32,894 nt of DNA from Chara braunii (GCA_003427395.1 BFEA01000306.1:1461603-1494496), one strand, 5' to 3'; positions 9,532 to 19,574 are shown, counted from the first letter of the stretch. Notes: generated from the sequence alone by a model not told the origin. A program made the numbers and translations.

Positions 9532-10307
9532 AGAGGCGGTGGTATGAAGAGCCCTCAAGGGCAATTAATGCTGGCAGGCTGTCGGCAGTACAACGGGTTT
9601 TGTTTTTCAAAAAAGAGTTTTATGAGGACAGACATGGACAGGGGGGCTGCTCAATAGGGCTGCGTTAATAGATGAAAGGGCTCCAAAAAGGGAAGGGTGA
9701 CACTAGCAGCTGCATAGTTCAAAGGAGTTTCGGAATGAGACAATAAGGACCACAGCCTTAGGAAATACCAAACAACAATCCCAGTGTTACAAGATGTATC
9801 AATGGGACGCTGGACCCGGTTTCCAGCAGGTGCCGCTCCCGACCAATAGATGGAGCAGCCCCAAAGATAAGCCCTCAATTCTAACGGTTCTCCTACCACC
9901 GCCAGGATAGAGGGATATCACAAGGGCTATTCTCAAAAAAAAACAAAACAAAAAAAAAAAAAGGTCATGGCCGCCATTCAGCTGTCCCCATCAGCTGTCC
10001 CCTCAGTTCCAGAGGTGATTTCCACTGTCTTCTGTCATCAGCCCGAAGGTGTTGGATTCTTCAGACACCTTTCTCCACCCATGACCACCATCCTTGACCC
10101 AGGTGTTGCAGAGGATTGGTCAGGTCAGCACCTCATCCTTGTTGGTCTGTTTGTCGACCCACGTTTGTTAAGGTTTCGTTAAGATCAGTGAGCTTCAGCA
10201 TGCATGGGATGGGTTAACACTTGCGACGGTTGCCTCATGTCAGTCTTTTCTTTTCCTTCTCCTCCCTTTTTTGACTGTTCATCTTTTTGCCACTATCCAG
10301 AATAAGT
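9532..10307. other. No gene seen; A-rich tract at 9935-9962
   Basis: The only distinctive feature is an adenine run interrupted by single cytosines at 9935-9962. The short frames on both strands show no domain. Confidence 0.45.
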
Positions 10308-10479
10308 CTGTCATATCCTACCAACGAGCCTAGCTCAGTTGGTACACCCATAAACTGTTGAAATACAGATCCAAGTTCGAATCTAGATACCACCATATCA
10401 CCGGAAAGAAAATTCTGAATTACCTGGGGCCGGTTAGTTGGAGAGGGGGTGAAAAAAAAAAGGCAGCCTGTCATATCCT
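10308..10479 (+). mobile_element. tRNA-derived SINE with 12-bp target site duplications
   Basis: The perfect 12-bp direct repeat CTGTCATATCCT lies at 10308-10319 and 10468-10479 and brackets a 148-bp insert. The insert begins with a tRNA-like head: an A box TAGCTCAGTTGG (10331-10342) and a B box AAGTTCGAATC (10373-10383), with tRNA-like spacing. The cloverleaf is degenerate: the T stem and acceptor stem do not pair well, so it is not a working tRNA. An A10 run (10452-10461) near the 3' end, followed by six bases, is the likely retroposition tail. SINEs of this type are transcribed by RNA polymerase III from the internal boxes and copied by LINE enzymes. The duplication is perfect, which suggests a fairly recent insertion. 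I cannot name the family. Confidence 0.8.
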
Positions 10480-11208
10480 TAGATGTTTTGGCTGGAGTTA
10501 ATTTTTTTTTGATGTTCTGTAGGGTGAGTCTTGGCCATGGGAAGCGTTGTCTGGTAAGCAACTTCAATGTCCATTTTGTCTGGGGGAATGTCGCTTCTTG
10601 CTTCAGGTCGAGCAGAGTCCCAAACTTCCCATTTTCAACTTTCGGGTGATATATTCTCTAGACCACCTTTGGAACACAAGTGTGTTTTACAGTGTCTCCT
10701 GTCCAAAGCAACGTTCAGACTCTGGAATTGACGTCTTTCAGGAATAGAGGATCCCATGGCCTTATTGTACGGTGTTCATCTTTTCATTGCTTTCATTAGT
10801 CTGGCCTGTCTCATACCTGGCCAGGTTTGTTCTTCGTTTACGAGAATACCCAATTATCTATCGATGTCATGACCCAAAGCCCAGGGCATCTTCTTTTTAG
10901 TTCCTGGTTATGGGGCTTGAGAGCCCATCATTCGTTCTGGTCCAGTTCACGTTCATCTCTGAGGCTATCCGAAAAGCCTCCATTCCTTTGAAATGGATTA
11001 TAGGATGACAAGTCCGAGGCTCTTATCAGGACTGTTCCATCATCAACGGACATACCCGTGCTCGGATGGTAGGTTCTCGGTGGATAGTCAGTTGGTTGAG
11101 GGGACTTTCACATAGGAAAGATGCAACACCTCCATGATGAATAGGACAATTGGGGGTCCAAGTAGGTTGCACTGCTTAACCAATCTACAAATTTGTAAGA
11201 ATAAGAAT
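10480..11208. other. No gene seen
   Basis: I see no convincing coding frame, RNA gene or repeat in this stretch between the SINE and the U6 copy. Confidence 0.5.
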
Positions 11209-11220
11209 CTTCACATGACA

Positions 11221-11324
11221 GTCCTTCCGGACATCCGTTAAAATTGGAACGATACAGAGAAGCTTAGCATGGCCCCTGCGCACTCTAGGATGACACGCAT
11301 AAATCGAGAAATGGTCCAAATTTT
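11221..11324 (+). ncRNA. U6: U6 spliceosomal snRNA copy, probably a retroposed pseudogene
   Basis: The sequence follows plant U6 almost throughout: 5' stem-loop GTCC-TTCC-GGAC, the ACAGAGA box, the TTAGCATGGCCCC segment containing the catalytic AGC, ATGACACGCATAAATCGAG, and ATGGTCCAAA before the T-rich end. Visible differences are a shortened 5' loop, CTTAGC where plants usually have ATTAGC, and a CTCT insertion after GCGCA. That insertion enlarges the apical loop of the internal stem-loop but leaves its stem able to pair. T4 (11321-11324) and T8 (11326-11333) runs follow. Upstream I see neither the plant upstream sequence element nor a TATA box near -30. Direct repeats CTTCACATGACA (11209-11220) and CTTCACATGAGA (11339-11350) bracket it, as expected of a copy inserted by LINE-type retroposition. 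U6 identity is secure; lack of function is inferred. Confidence 0.9.
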
Positions 11325-11356
11325 CTTTTTTTTAATTCCTTCACATGAGATGCTGT

Positions 11357-12580
11357 TGCAATGTCTTGCTGGTTCCGGGTTGCCTGTAGCCTTGCTCTGA
11401 CGAGGCTGTACCATAGTTAGGGACAAATTCGTAAGTTTGTTTGGTTGAGGACTAACCGAGAGACCTGCCTGTATGGAAATTTGTGAGGGACATATCTGTA
11501 AATATAGAAATATGGGCCCAGTACTGACTCGATTTTCCTACAGCTACCCTAACTGCGAATAGCAGACCCGGGCTACCCCTAGGACAGACAGGCCCTATGG
11601 GCCTATGTTGATAGATGGTCCTATAGCCTATAGTCGGGTAGGGTTATAGCCGAGTAGGGTTAGGCCCTAGAGGCCGAAACAGAAACGGTACCGGTCGGTC
11701 ACTCAGTCCGGTCTAGGTCGGTCTAGGCTAGTGTTAGAGTATAGATAGGATGGGGACATCGATCCTGGGTTTTTGGCAGTTGACACTTCGTGGTGGAAGT
11801 TGATGCGCACACGGTATCAGGTCGCGGTGGCTGATTCCGGTGGTGGAGACGGCGGACATAGCCAGACCTACGGAGCGCTGGCCAGACTGGGGTCAACGCT
11901 GTCTGCTCTGACTCTCTGGGAGTCAAGGCGGTCTGGGCTATCAGAGATCTGATGCGTTGGAGCACGTGGTGCACTGCTGACCCTCCTCAGGAGTAGGGTC
12001 CCAGTGGCGATGCAGCCATAGCTGCATCTTCTCAGAGATATCATCGTATGGACTTCATCTTCATCAGGGACTGTTGACGCTGAGCTTCTTCTTCATCACC
12101 TGGGTGGCGATTGGCTCTGGGAGCCTGTTTCATCTTGGCGCAGGCCACTGAGTTGGATGTCAGGGTGGCGCTGGGTGTTACCTGGGGTTTCAGTGCTATT
12201 TTTAGCTGTTCAGGGTGGTGGGGTTGAAGCGCTAACCCTCTGAGGGTGGCACAATAGGATTCTGGGGTCATTTCAGTTGAACGATGCTCCGAGTTTAATA
12301 AACAGTTGTAATACTGTGTTTGAGTTGTCATCTCCTCGTTGATGTCTGGCTGTGATCACTCGGTTGTCTTCTATGAATGATTGTTGGGACTTCTGTGGAG
12401 AGAATTCACTGAATTGTGTATTCTGTCACTTCGCTTCTCTGAGTCTTCCGCTGCATTTCTTCTGTTGGGCGGTGTGACACTCCACTACCTCTCCCCTTCC
12501 TTTTGTGCATGTATGGGCGTGTATGGAAGTTTTGTGAGTGAGCGTTGATAAACTTTCAATGGACAATCATGGTCATAACA
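11357..12580 (+). repeat. 5' LTR of retrotransposon A
   Basis: 1224 bp, starting TGCAATGTCTTGCTGG and ending GGTCATAACA; matched by the 3' LTR at 19590-20801. It would carry promoter and polyadenylation signals. A TATA-like TATAGATA lies at 11740-11747 and AATAAA at 12297-12302; assignment of either is inference. The region before the TATA-like site is rich in short inverted repeats, for example AGGCCC/GGGCCT with a 3-base loop (11590-11604). Confidence 0.95.
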
Positions 12581-12582
12581 GT

Positions 12583-12594
12583 TGGTATCGGAGC
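12583..12594 (+). other. Primer binding site of retrotransposon A
   Basis: TGGTATCGGAGC begins two bases after the 5' LTR. The usual plant site complementary to initiator Met-tRNA reads TGGTATCAGAGC, so this has one difference. It would prime minus-strand DNA synthesis. Confidence 0.85.
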
Positions 12595-13884
12595 AGATCG
12601 GACCCAGACAGTGGCGAGATGATGGACTGAGCCAGCCATCACTACCTGAGAGCTTCTGACGTTAGGTTCCATGGTGAAATCGAATATTCAGTACTGCGCT
12701 CAGTAGGGTGGTGGTGAAGAGTGTGTGGCAGGTGGTATGACACAAAGATTAGTGGCGATTCAATGCTTAGTGGCCTGGGAGGCATTGAGGGGCTATTTTT
12801 AGCCCAGGCGTTGACTCTACTGGTGGCGAGATACCTGGGGGTATGTCGAGTTCCAGTTTCTGGCGAGATACAGTGAATCTAGCTAGTGGGGATTAATCGC
12901 CATATCAAGAACAACAATATTGCCAAGTTTCAAGGGATTCTGAACGTGGGAGCACCAGGAACAGTGAATTGAAGAAACTGGCGAGATGGCAACCATAGCC
13001 AGTTCAGCATCTTCTTCCAGTGTTTTCACCTGAAGTAAGTGTGTTCCTTACTCAAGTCCCTATAGCGAGTCTAATAGTTGTGATTAGACTGGGAAAACTG
13101 AAATTGTATGTCTGTAGACAGTGAAACTGGAAAATCACACTGCCTGACAGCCATAGCTATTTCCCCTACCTATCTACTTTGACTTCTACTGACTTTGTTT
13201 GACCTCCTCTCTGTCTACACCCAGTGAATTGAGTAGTTCAGGGTCTGTGTGTCAGTGATAATGGAATTCTAAATGTTGCGCTGCTGTAGCCAGTGCTCGG
13301 GGCAGCTAGGGTTCGTTGTATCTTAGGTTTTGTCCATCATAATTTCAATCTGTTAGTCACCCTGAAATCGCAATTCAATATTGAGTCAGTGTCTGAAAGC
13401 GCTCTACTGGATTTGATGATTTGAGTCAGGTACAGTGATATATGTACTTCGCCTCACCCATAGTGGGGCATACAGGGTCCTAGAGTGCCAGTGTCAGTAG
13501 TAGGAGTCTAAAAATAGCTTGATCAGTCATCCGCTGCATCTTGATTGACTACCGAGTTCTGTTTATTGCTACTGACTCTCTGCGCTCTTTTATCCTGTCT
13601 ACTTACAGTCCAAGGTTGCATCCTGTCTATCTATCTGACAACGATTCTGGGGTTAATACACGCAGATGAGGTTCTGGGCTGTCTGATTTTATCTGGGATT
13701 GCCCTAAACTGACCCAGAACAACCCTCAGCGGCCTACAGAGGCTGAGCGCTCTTCTGCCTACTACACCACGTCTCTTCTCATCAGGTGGCAGTGATTACA
13801 TCAGTGTTGTGTGTGTGTAATCTTAATCTCTGTTGACCTTGTATCTGCCTGTCTTTATTTATTTGACTGTGTGAGTGTTTAATT
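12595..13884 (+). other. Untranslated leader of retrotransposon A
   Basis: About 1290 bases between primer site and gag start with no supported gene. The exact 9-mer TGGCGAGAT recurs at 12612, 12824, 12861 and 12979. Packaging and dimerisation signals are normally in this part of such elements, but none can be identified with certainty. Confidence 0.7.
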
Positions 13885-15651
13885 ATGGCTGGTGCTGCTG
13901 GAACAAAGGTTGAGGGAGGAGAGTCTTTTGCTAACCCTCCCAAGGTTCCTCTATCTCCCCTGGAGGAGGCCCTGTTTGAGGCCGAGCAAGCTCGCCTCAA
14001 GGCAGAGGCCCAGATCCAGCGGTTAAAGCAGGAGATGGAGGAAGCTCAGGAGGCTAGCAGAAATGAAGATAGGAGGAGACAACTACGCAAAGAGGTTGAG
14101 AAGGTTGTCAACAGTGGTACATCCAGTCAGTACAGTAAGGATATTGCTGAGTTGGTGCTCTTAACAGACACCATCAACATGTCCTACTTTTCTAACTGGG
14201 ACCAGAGGATACGCGCCCTCGAGACCCAAGGTTCTGCCATAGACCGCAAGGTTGACAAGCTGGCAGCAAGCCTTGAGTCCCTGACGGCGAGCGTGAACAG
14301 CATTATGCAGCATCTGCAGCATCTGCAGCATTTGCAGCTACCTGTCCCTTCTCCTCAACCTCTTCAACCTTCCGCAGCACCTTCTACACCCTCTCACAGT
14401 CGACCATCTTCACCTGCTGGTTCCCATGTGTCCANNNNNNNNNNNNNNNNNNNNNNNNNNNNNNNNNNNNNNNNNNNNNNNNNNNNNNNNNNNNNNNNNN
14501 NNNNNNNNNNNNNNNNNNNNNNNNNNNNNNNNNNNNNNNNNNNNNNNNNNNNNNNNNNNNNNNNNNNNNNNNNNNNNNNNNNNNCAGCCTCTCACAGTCG
14601 ACCATCTTCACCTGTTGGTTCCCATGTGTCCACTACCCCTGCTGCCTCTGGTACATCTGATCAGCGGCAGCCCAAGCTGACACCACCTCCACCCCAAGGT
14701 GGATGTCTTAGATTGGGTTACCGCCATGCAGGCATACCTGCGCAGCTTTGTATGTCCAGAGGTGACAAAGGTAGGGACTATTCTGGGTCGTCTGGAGAGG
14801 ACTGCACTCAAGTGGTGCACTTCCTCTGCAGCAAAACAGAATCTGCCCATGGACAAATGGGCACAACAGCTGAAGGTGGAGGGGTTGCTGCAGGCCCTGC
14901 GAGACCGGTTTGCAGATAGGGAGCATGCCTGAAAAGCAGCAGATAAGATACTTCTGTTGGGCTCACGCAGATTTGAGGGTTCCTTGTCCAAGCTCTACAA
15001 CCTGTTTGAGAGCTTGACTGCAACACCCGGTCTGGAGATGAGTCAGTCTGACCAGCTCACCCATTTCCTGCGTGCCGCACCTCCAGACTACTCCATCGCT
15101 CTCTACTCTCAGGGCCACAAGCACTGGACGTCCTTTGGCAAAGCGGCCCTGGACCTGGAGTCTCGACTCAAGGTTCAGGAACCTTCTGAAGGAAGGAGGA
15201 GACCCTCTTCCAAGTGACAGCACAGGAAGAAGGGTGCTCTATTGGCTGCTGATGCAGGTTCTGATTCTGATGCATCTCAGCGTGGCAGTCCATCTGAGAC
15301 TGCATCAGTATCAACATTTGAGCCGACTGTTCTTGCCCTGGCTGAGAACCTTGCTGCCATATTCAAAGGAAAAATGGGCAACAGCAGCAACGAGGGTTCA
15401 GCCAGCCAGAAGGGGAAAGGGAAGGGACGTGCCTCTTCCCCTCAGGCCCAGAGAGCTAATCTACCACGAGACGTCCATTGGCCAGTTAACGTCATGGATC
15501 CTTCCACCCTTCCCTGGAGAGCGCTCAGGATCCAGGAAGGGCAATGGCAGAAGAGGAAGGAGCGTGAGGTTTGTTTCCGTTGCGAGGGGACCACTTCCTG
15601 AAAGATTGTCCCCATATGCCTCGCAAACCTGGTTCTAGTTCAAAAAACTAG
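13885..15651 (+). pseudogene. gag: gag of retrotransposon A (capsid and zinc knuckle), broken
   Basis: Gag is the structural protein that packages element RNA into cytoplasmic particles. The ATG at 13885 opens a frame whose residues about 28-75 are Glu/Lys/Leu-rich and strongly coiled-coil-like, followed by a Pro/Ser-rich linker that contains the assembly gap. Capsid-like sequence (for example LDWVTAMQAYLRSF and WAQQLKVEGLLQALRDRFAD) then lies in a different frame, so a frameshift falls near 14680-14698. That frame has in-frame stops at 14930-14932 and 15215-15217. The C-terminal zinc knuckle is visible as CFRC then HFLKDC, split by a further frameshift near 15588, giving the CX2CX4HX4C pattern only across frames. 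The frame ends at 15649-15651. A functional gag would be uninterrupted. Confidence 0.85.
14435..14584. other. Assembly gap (150 N) inside a tandem repeat
   Basis: Exactly 150 Ns. The sequence just before (about 14390-14434) and just after (about 14588-14632) is the same unit of roughly 45 bases, differing at one visible base and encoding SHSRPSSP-GSHVS. The gap therefore probably covers more copies of this unit, and its true length is unknown. Confidence 0.9.
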
Positions 15652-15665
15652 ACCACTAGAGGGAA

Positions 15666-16367
15666 GTGGAGTTAGCAGCTCCCTCCACTTGTGCTGATTT
15701 AGATTCTGACGAGTTTGAATCTGCATCTACCCTCACTGACTCTGTTGGAGTTGCTGAGTCAGGATCCTTCACTTACGTGGACCCTGACCTGGATGAGACG
15801 TGGCAGAAAGATGATAGTCAGACTTTTGCTGATCTTTTCCTGTCTTTGCAGGAAAAGAAAAAGCATAAACCCGACCTCATCTTGCTGCGACCCTCCATCC
15901 TGGGAGCAAGGATCAAAGGCCTGTTAGACTGTGGAGCTACGCGGAACTTCATCTCTCCCAAGGCTGTCAGCAAGCTGCACTTGGATGGGAGATTGGTGAA
16001 GTTGCAGCAGCCACTGAAAGTCCGTATTGGGGACTCTTCCACAGTCCGGATTACCTCTGCTGTCAAAAACCTACCGGTTATCTTTGACAAGCAGGAGAAG
16101 GTCAGACAGCGCCTGAACTTCTATGTGTTCCCTAATGTGCCTTTTGATCTTGTGTTCTCCATGCAGTGGCTAGAGGCCACTCACCCTAGGATCGACTGGC
16201 AGATCCCCAGGGTAGAGCTCCCTGACTGTAGAACAGACTATCAGCCTTGTGTGCTGGCTGATGAGTACCATCTAGTCAACAGTTGCTATTGCACGAGGGC
16301 ACACGAGTTTTTTCAGCTCTCTCGCCAGACTGCCCACACACGTCTGTTTGTTGCATATGTGAAATAG
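15666..16367 (+). pseudogene. Aspartic protease region of retrotransposon A
   Basis: A retropepsin-like domain that would cut the Gag-Pol polyprotein. The open frame has no true ATG (first listed codon is GTG) and belongs to the larger polyprotein. The active-site region reads LLDCGATRNFIS, with Asp at 15927-15929 and Cys at 15930-15932. Relatives have Asp-Ser-Gly or Asp-Thr-Gly there, so the active site carries a Ser-to-Cys change (TGT). Typical downstream sequence follows, including VFSMQWLEATHPRIDW. The frame ends with a stop at 16365-16367, just before the reverse transcriptase region, where an intact element would read through. Confidence 0.85.
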
Positions 16368-16720
16368 ACTGGTGTGGATGTTGCTCCTTCTCCCTCACCG
16401 ATTCAGCAGGTTTTGGACCGGTATCCAGACCTGATGCAGGAGCCGACTGGACTTGTCCATAGGCAGACCCAACACAGGATTGAGCTCCTGCCAGGTGCGG
16501 TCCCTCCCAAGGGCCGTATCTACAGGATGTCACCTGGTGAACTCGATGAGCTCAGGAGACAGCTTGAGACCCCCTGGCCAGCAAGGGCTGGATCAGACCC
16601 AGCACATCTGAATTTGGGGCTCCAGTTCTCTTTGTTCCAAAGGGAAATGGAGAATTCAGGATGTGCGTCGACTACAGGGGTCTCAATAAGATTCCTAGGA
16701 AGTCTACGGAGCCCTTTCCT

Positions 16721-16840
16721 AGGATTGATGATCTGCTGGACATGGTGCAGGGCTGCAGGATTGATGATCTGCTGGACATGGTGCAGGGCTGCAGGATTGA
16801 TGATCTGCTGGACATGGTGCTGGACATGGTGCAGGGCAGC
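16721..16840 (+). repeat. In-frame 36-bp tandem triplication inside reverse transcriptase
   Basis: A 36-bp unit starting AGGATTGATGATCTGCTGG occupies 16721-16756, 16757-16792 and, partly, 16793-16819. A further 12-bp duplication of CTGGACATGGTG follows. The multiple of three keeps the frame, repeating [12 protein letters not shown] just before the [11 protein letters not shown] motif. Element B and other gypsy elements have a single copy. Confidence 0.95.
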
Positions 16841-17122
16841 AAGATCGATCTCAAATCTGGCTACCACCAAATTGAGATGGCTGAAGGCGATGTCCACAAG
16901 ACTGCCTTCAAGACCAGATACGACACTTATGAGTACCTGGTCATGCCTTTCGGTCTTTGCAATGCCCCTGGCACATTCCAGACAGAGATGCATCGCATAC
17001 TCAGGCCTTACCTGGATAGGTTTGTAGTTGTATAGCTGGATGATATCCTGGTATTCAGTCGATCTGTCGAGGAGCATGCGCAACATCTGGCTCTGGTTCT
17101 CCAGGCACTACATGAGGCCCAG

Positions 17123-17339
17123 TAATTGGTTGAACGACGAGATCCTTTAAATCCCACTGAACCAGAAAAGGACCAAGATATGGTATCTCCAAAAGAATCT
17201 GTTATGGTAATTATAGTGTTACTTAAAGTTGATTGAATATAAGCAATACCGTGTTTTGTTGGCACGGCGTTTTTTATGTTATTTGACTTTGCAAGTATGA
17301 TAAGATGCATAACGATGACCCAGAAAAAACGACAACTAG
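17123..17339. other. About 217-bp foreign insert within reverse transcriptase
   Basis: The coding sequence breaks at GAGGCCCAG (to 17122) and resumes at TATAAGATCAACAGG (17340), giving a continuous protein if the insert is left out. AGTA occurs at both junctions (17121-17124 and 17338-17341), so a 4-bp target duplication, or GTA/TA, is possible. The insert is AT-rich, has several stops in every frame and no clear terminal inverted repeat. It may be a small non-autonomous DNA transposon, but the family cannot be assigned. Confidence 0.7.
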
Positions 17340-17640
17340 TATAAGATCAACAGGGAAAAGTCCTCCTTTGGAGTGACTTCTGTGACTTATCTGGGACATG
17401 TAATCTTTGGGGAAGGGCTGGCTCCTGAAGCAACAAAGGTTGCTGCGATTCAGGACTGGCCAGAGCCTACCACAGTTCGTGATGTCCGGTCATTCTTGGG
17501 CCTTGCATCTTACTACAGAAAGTTCGTCAAGAACTTTTCTGCCATTGCTGCGCCCCTGACTGATCTTACAAAGAAAGACACCCACTTTCTTTGGACATCA
17601 GACTGCCAGCAGGCTTTTACACGCCTCAAGGAGGCCTTGA

Positions 17641-18056
17641 TGTGTGCACCTGTGCTGAAGCTACGTGACCCTACCCTGCCCTTCGCACTAACTATTGATG
17701 CTAGCCAGCATGGGGTTGGGGCGGTACTTCAGCAGGACAGTGGGCATGGTCTGCAGCCTGTCGAGTATATGAGTAAGAAGATCAAAGTGAAGAAGCTGCA
17801 GGATTCTACATACGAGAAAGAGCTCTATGCTCTAGTGTCAACGCTAAAGCATTGGAAACATTTCCTCATGGGCAGGCACTTCAAGATCTACTCAGATCAT
17901 TCCACCCTGCAGTGGATGAAGACCCAGGGGGAACTGAACAACAAGCTCGCGCGCTACATTCAGTTCATTGATCTCTTTGACTTTGAACTGAAACACAAGA
18001 AGGGCTGCTACAATCGTGTAGCAGACGCCCTTTCTCGTAGGCCTGACGCTCTCTGC
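17641..18056 (+). pseudogene. RNase H region of retrotransposon A
   Basis: RNase H removes the RNA strand during reverse transcription. The expected acidic residues are all visible: Asp in ALTIDASQHGVGAVLQ (codon 17697-17699), Glu in TYEKELYALVSTLKHW, Asp in IYSDHSTLQWMK, and Asp in VADALSRRP (about 18018-18041). The domain is uninterrupted in the 454-codon frame 17373-18737. It is the best-preserved enzyme part of the element but belongs to a polyprotein broken upstream. Confidence 0.9.
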
Positions 18057-18990
18057 CTGATCTCCTCTACTCATACTTTTGGGGAGAGCCCCCGTCGGAC
18101 CATTGCCCAATTACTGCCACAGGACCCGACTTTTGGCCCGAATGTTAGGAATCTGCAAACGGATCCTGCATCTGAACCAGCATATATTCTGGTTTCAGAT
18201 TTGCTGTACACTTGCAGCAGAGGGGAGGAGCGTTTGTGCATCCCTCAGGACCGCCAACTGAGAACACTCATGATGTCTGAGTGTCATGATGCTCGCGGCC
18301 ACTTTGGGGCCTTAAAGTCGTTGGCAGCCCTGTCGCAGCGGTTCTTCTGGCCAGAGATGAGGAAAGACCTGCTGCACTATGTTGAGACCTGTGAGTTGTG
18401 CCAAAGGAACAAGGTCGTTCGTCGACCTCCCCTTGGCCTGCTACAGCCACTTCCCATACCTGAGGCACCAAAACAGTCAATGTCCATCGCCTTCACTGAC
18501 CTGGGGAGGACTACTCCTCGTGGTATGCGTCAGGTCATGGTGTGGTGTGTGTGGACAGGTTCTCTAAGTACGCACCCATTGGCTTTCCCCTTTGCCAAAG
18601 GAAGCCAGAGTCCCGGCCGTACAGGCGGGCCTTTCATGGACCACCCACCTCCATTGTTAGTGACCGACATCCACGTTTCTGCAGCAACGAGTGGCAGTCC
18701 TATTGCAGGGACTACCTTCCTTCTAGGCTGGATATGACATCTGGTCGTCATCCTGAAGCCAATGGGCAGGCTGAAGTAATGAACCAGATCCTTTTCCAGT
18801 TGCTGCGTCATGTGATCAGTCCTGATCAGCAGGGTTGGGATCTCCATTTAGGATGGGCACAACTAGTGTACAACACATCTGTACACTGCTCCACAGGGTT
18901 CACCCCGTATCGGTTGCATTGGGGTCTTGAACCACGACAACCTCTCGATGACATCACCAATAAGGCGCCTGGGACTGCAGTGTTCACCAC
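18057..18990 (+). pseudogene. Integrase of retrotransposon A
   Basis: Integrase inserts the DNA copy into the genome. The N-terminal HHCC zinc finger is intact: His 18285-18287, His 18300-18302 and the CELC pair at 18390-18401. In the catalytic core the first Asp is replaced by Ala (MSIAF, codon GCC at 18489-18491; relatives and element B have MDF). Frameshifts follow between about 18500 and 18650. The second Asp (IVSDRHPRF, 18662-18664) and the Glu (NGQAEVM, 18773-18775) are present in a different frame. With one catalytic residue lost and the frame broken, it is non-functional. Confidence 0.9.
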
Positions 18991-19556
18991 AGTACGAGAG
19001 GGATATCGAACGAGCCAGAGTTAACCTGCTCAAAGCCCAAAAGGCTATGATTCAGCAGGCTAACAAGCACCGTCGTCCATCCCCCATTCGCACTGGTGAC
19101 TGGGTATGGGTACTCAGTTATGAGTTATCGCGGGAGGAGGACATTTCGCCCAAGCTGTTGCTGCGTTATATGGGTCCATGGCAGGTTTTAGATACAGTGG
19201 GGGCTGATCCTTTTGGACCGTCTTACCATGTAGACTTCCCCCTGCATCTACAAACCTACCCTCTCTTCCATGCATCTAAGTTGTTGCCTTTTACGCCAGC
19301 TGATGCATTCCCAGACAGGCCTCCTCAGTATGGTCCCCCTATCCCTGGGAAGGGATATGAGATGGAGTCTATTGAGGATGAGTATGGTACAGGCCCTGAC
19401 AAGGAGTACCTTGTGAAGTTCCTTTACCAGCCTCACACTGAGGACCGCTGGTTTACTCGCAAGGAACTTATGAGAACAACAAAGACTGCTGTCCTCAAAT
19501 ATGAGGCTGCACAAAAGGGTTTAGTCCTTCAACGATCTGCACGCCTACGCCCCTAG
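18991..19556 (+). pseudogene. Integrase C-terminus and chromodomain-like tail of retrotransposon A
   Basis: The C-terminal DNA-binding part (RTGDWVWVLSYELSREEDIS, then KLLLRYMGPWQVLDTV and HVDFPLHLQTYPLFHASKL) is followed by a tail resembling a chromodomain: YEMESIEDEYG, EYLVKFLYQPHTEDRWFTRK, ELMRTT. Chromodomains in chromoviruses guide integration to modified histones. The aromatic cage is not fully conventional, so this is called chromodomain-like. The related element B carries the same EDRWFTR-LMRT signature. The frame ends at 19554-19556, 33 bases before the 3' LTR. Confidence 0.8.
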
Positions 19557-19574
19557 CTCGGAGGTCCTCGCTCC

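Larger units (their letters stand above)
16374..17640 (+). pseudogene. pol: Reverse transcriptase of retrotransposon A, interrupted
   Basis: This enzyme copies element RNA into DNA. The entry segment (KGRIYRMSPGELDELRRQL) is followed by a frameshift near 16570, after which [13 protein letters not shown] and [16 protein letters not shown] (first catalytic Asp motif) appear in another frame. [13 protein letters not shown] is intact. In the YLDD catalytic motif the tyrosine codon is TAG (17033-17035) and is followed by LDDIL. The reading frame is further split by an insert at 17123-17339. Removing it in thought joins EAQ to [11 protein letters not shown], which matches the related element B in layout. 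The connection part SVTYLGHVIFGEGLAPEATK and the GLASYYRKFVKNFS segment follow. A 36-bp triplication lies at 16721-16840. Confidence 0.9.
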
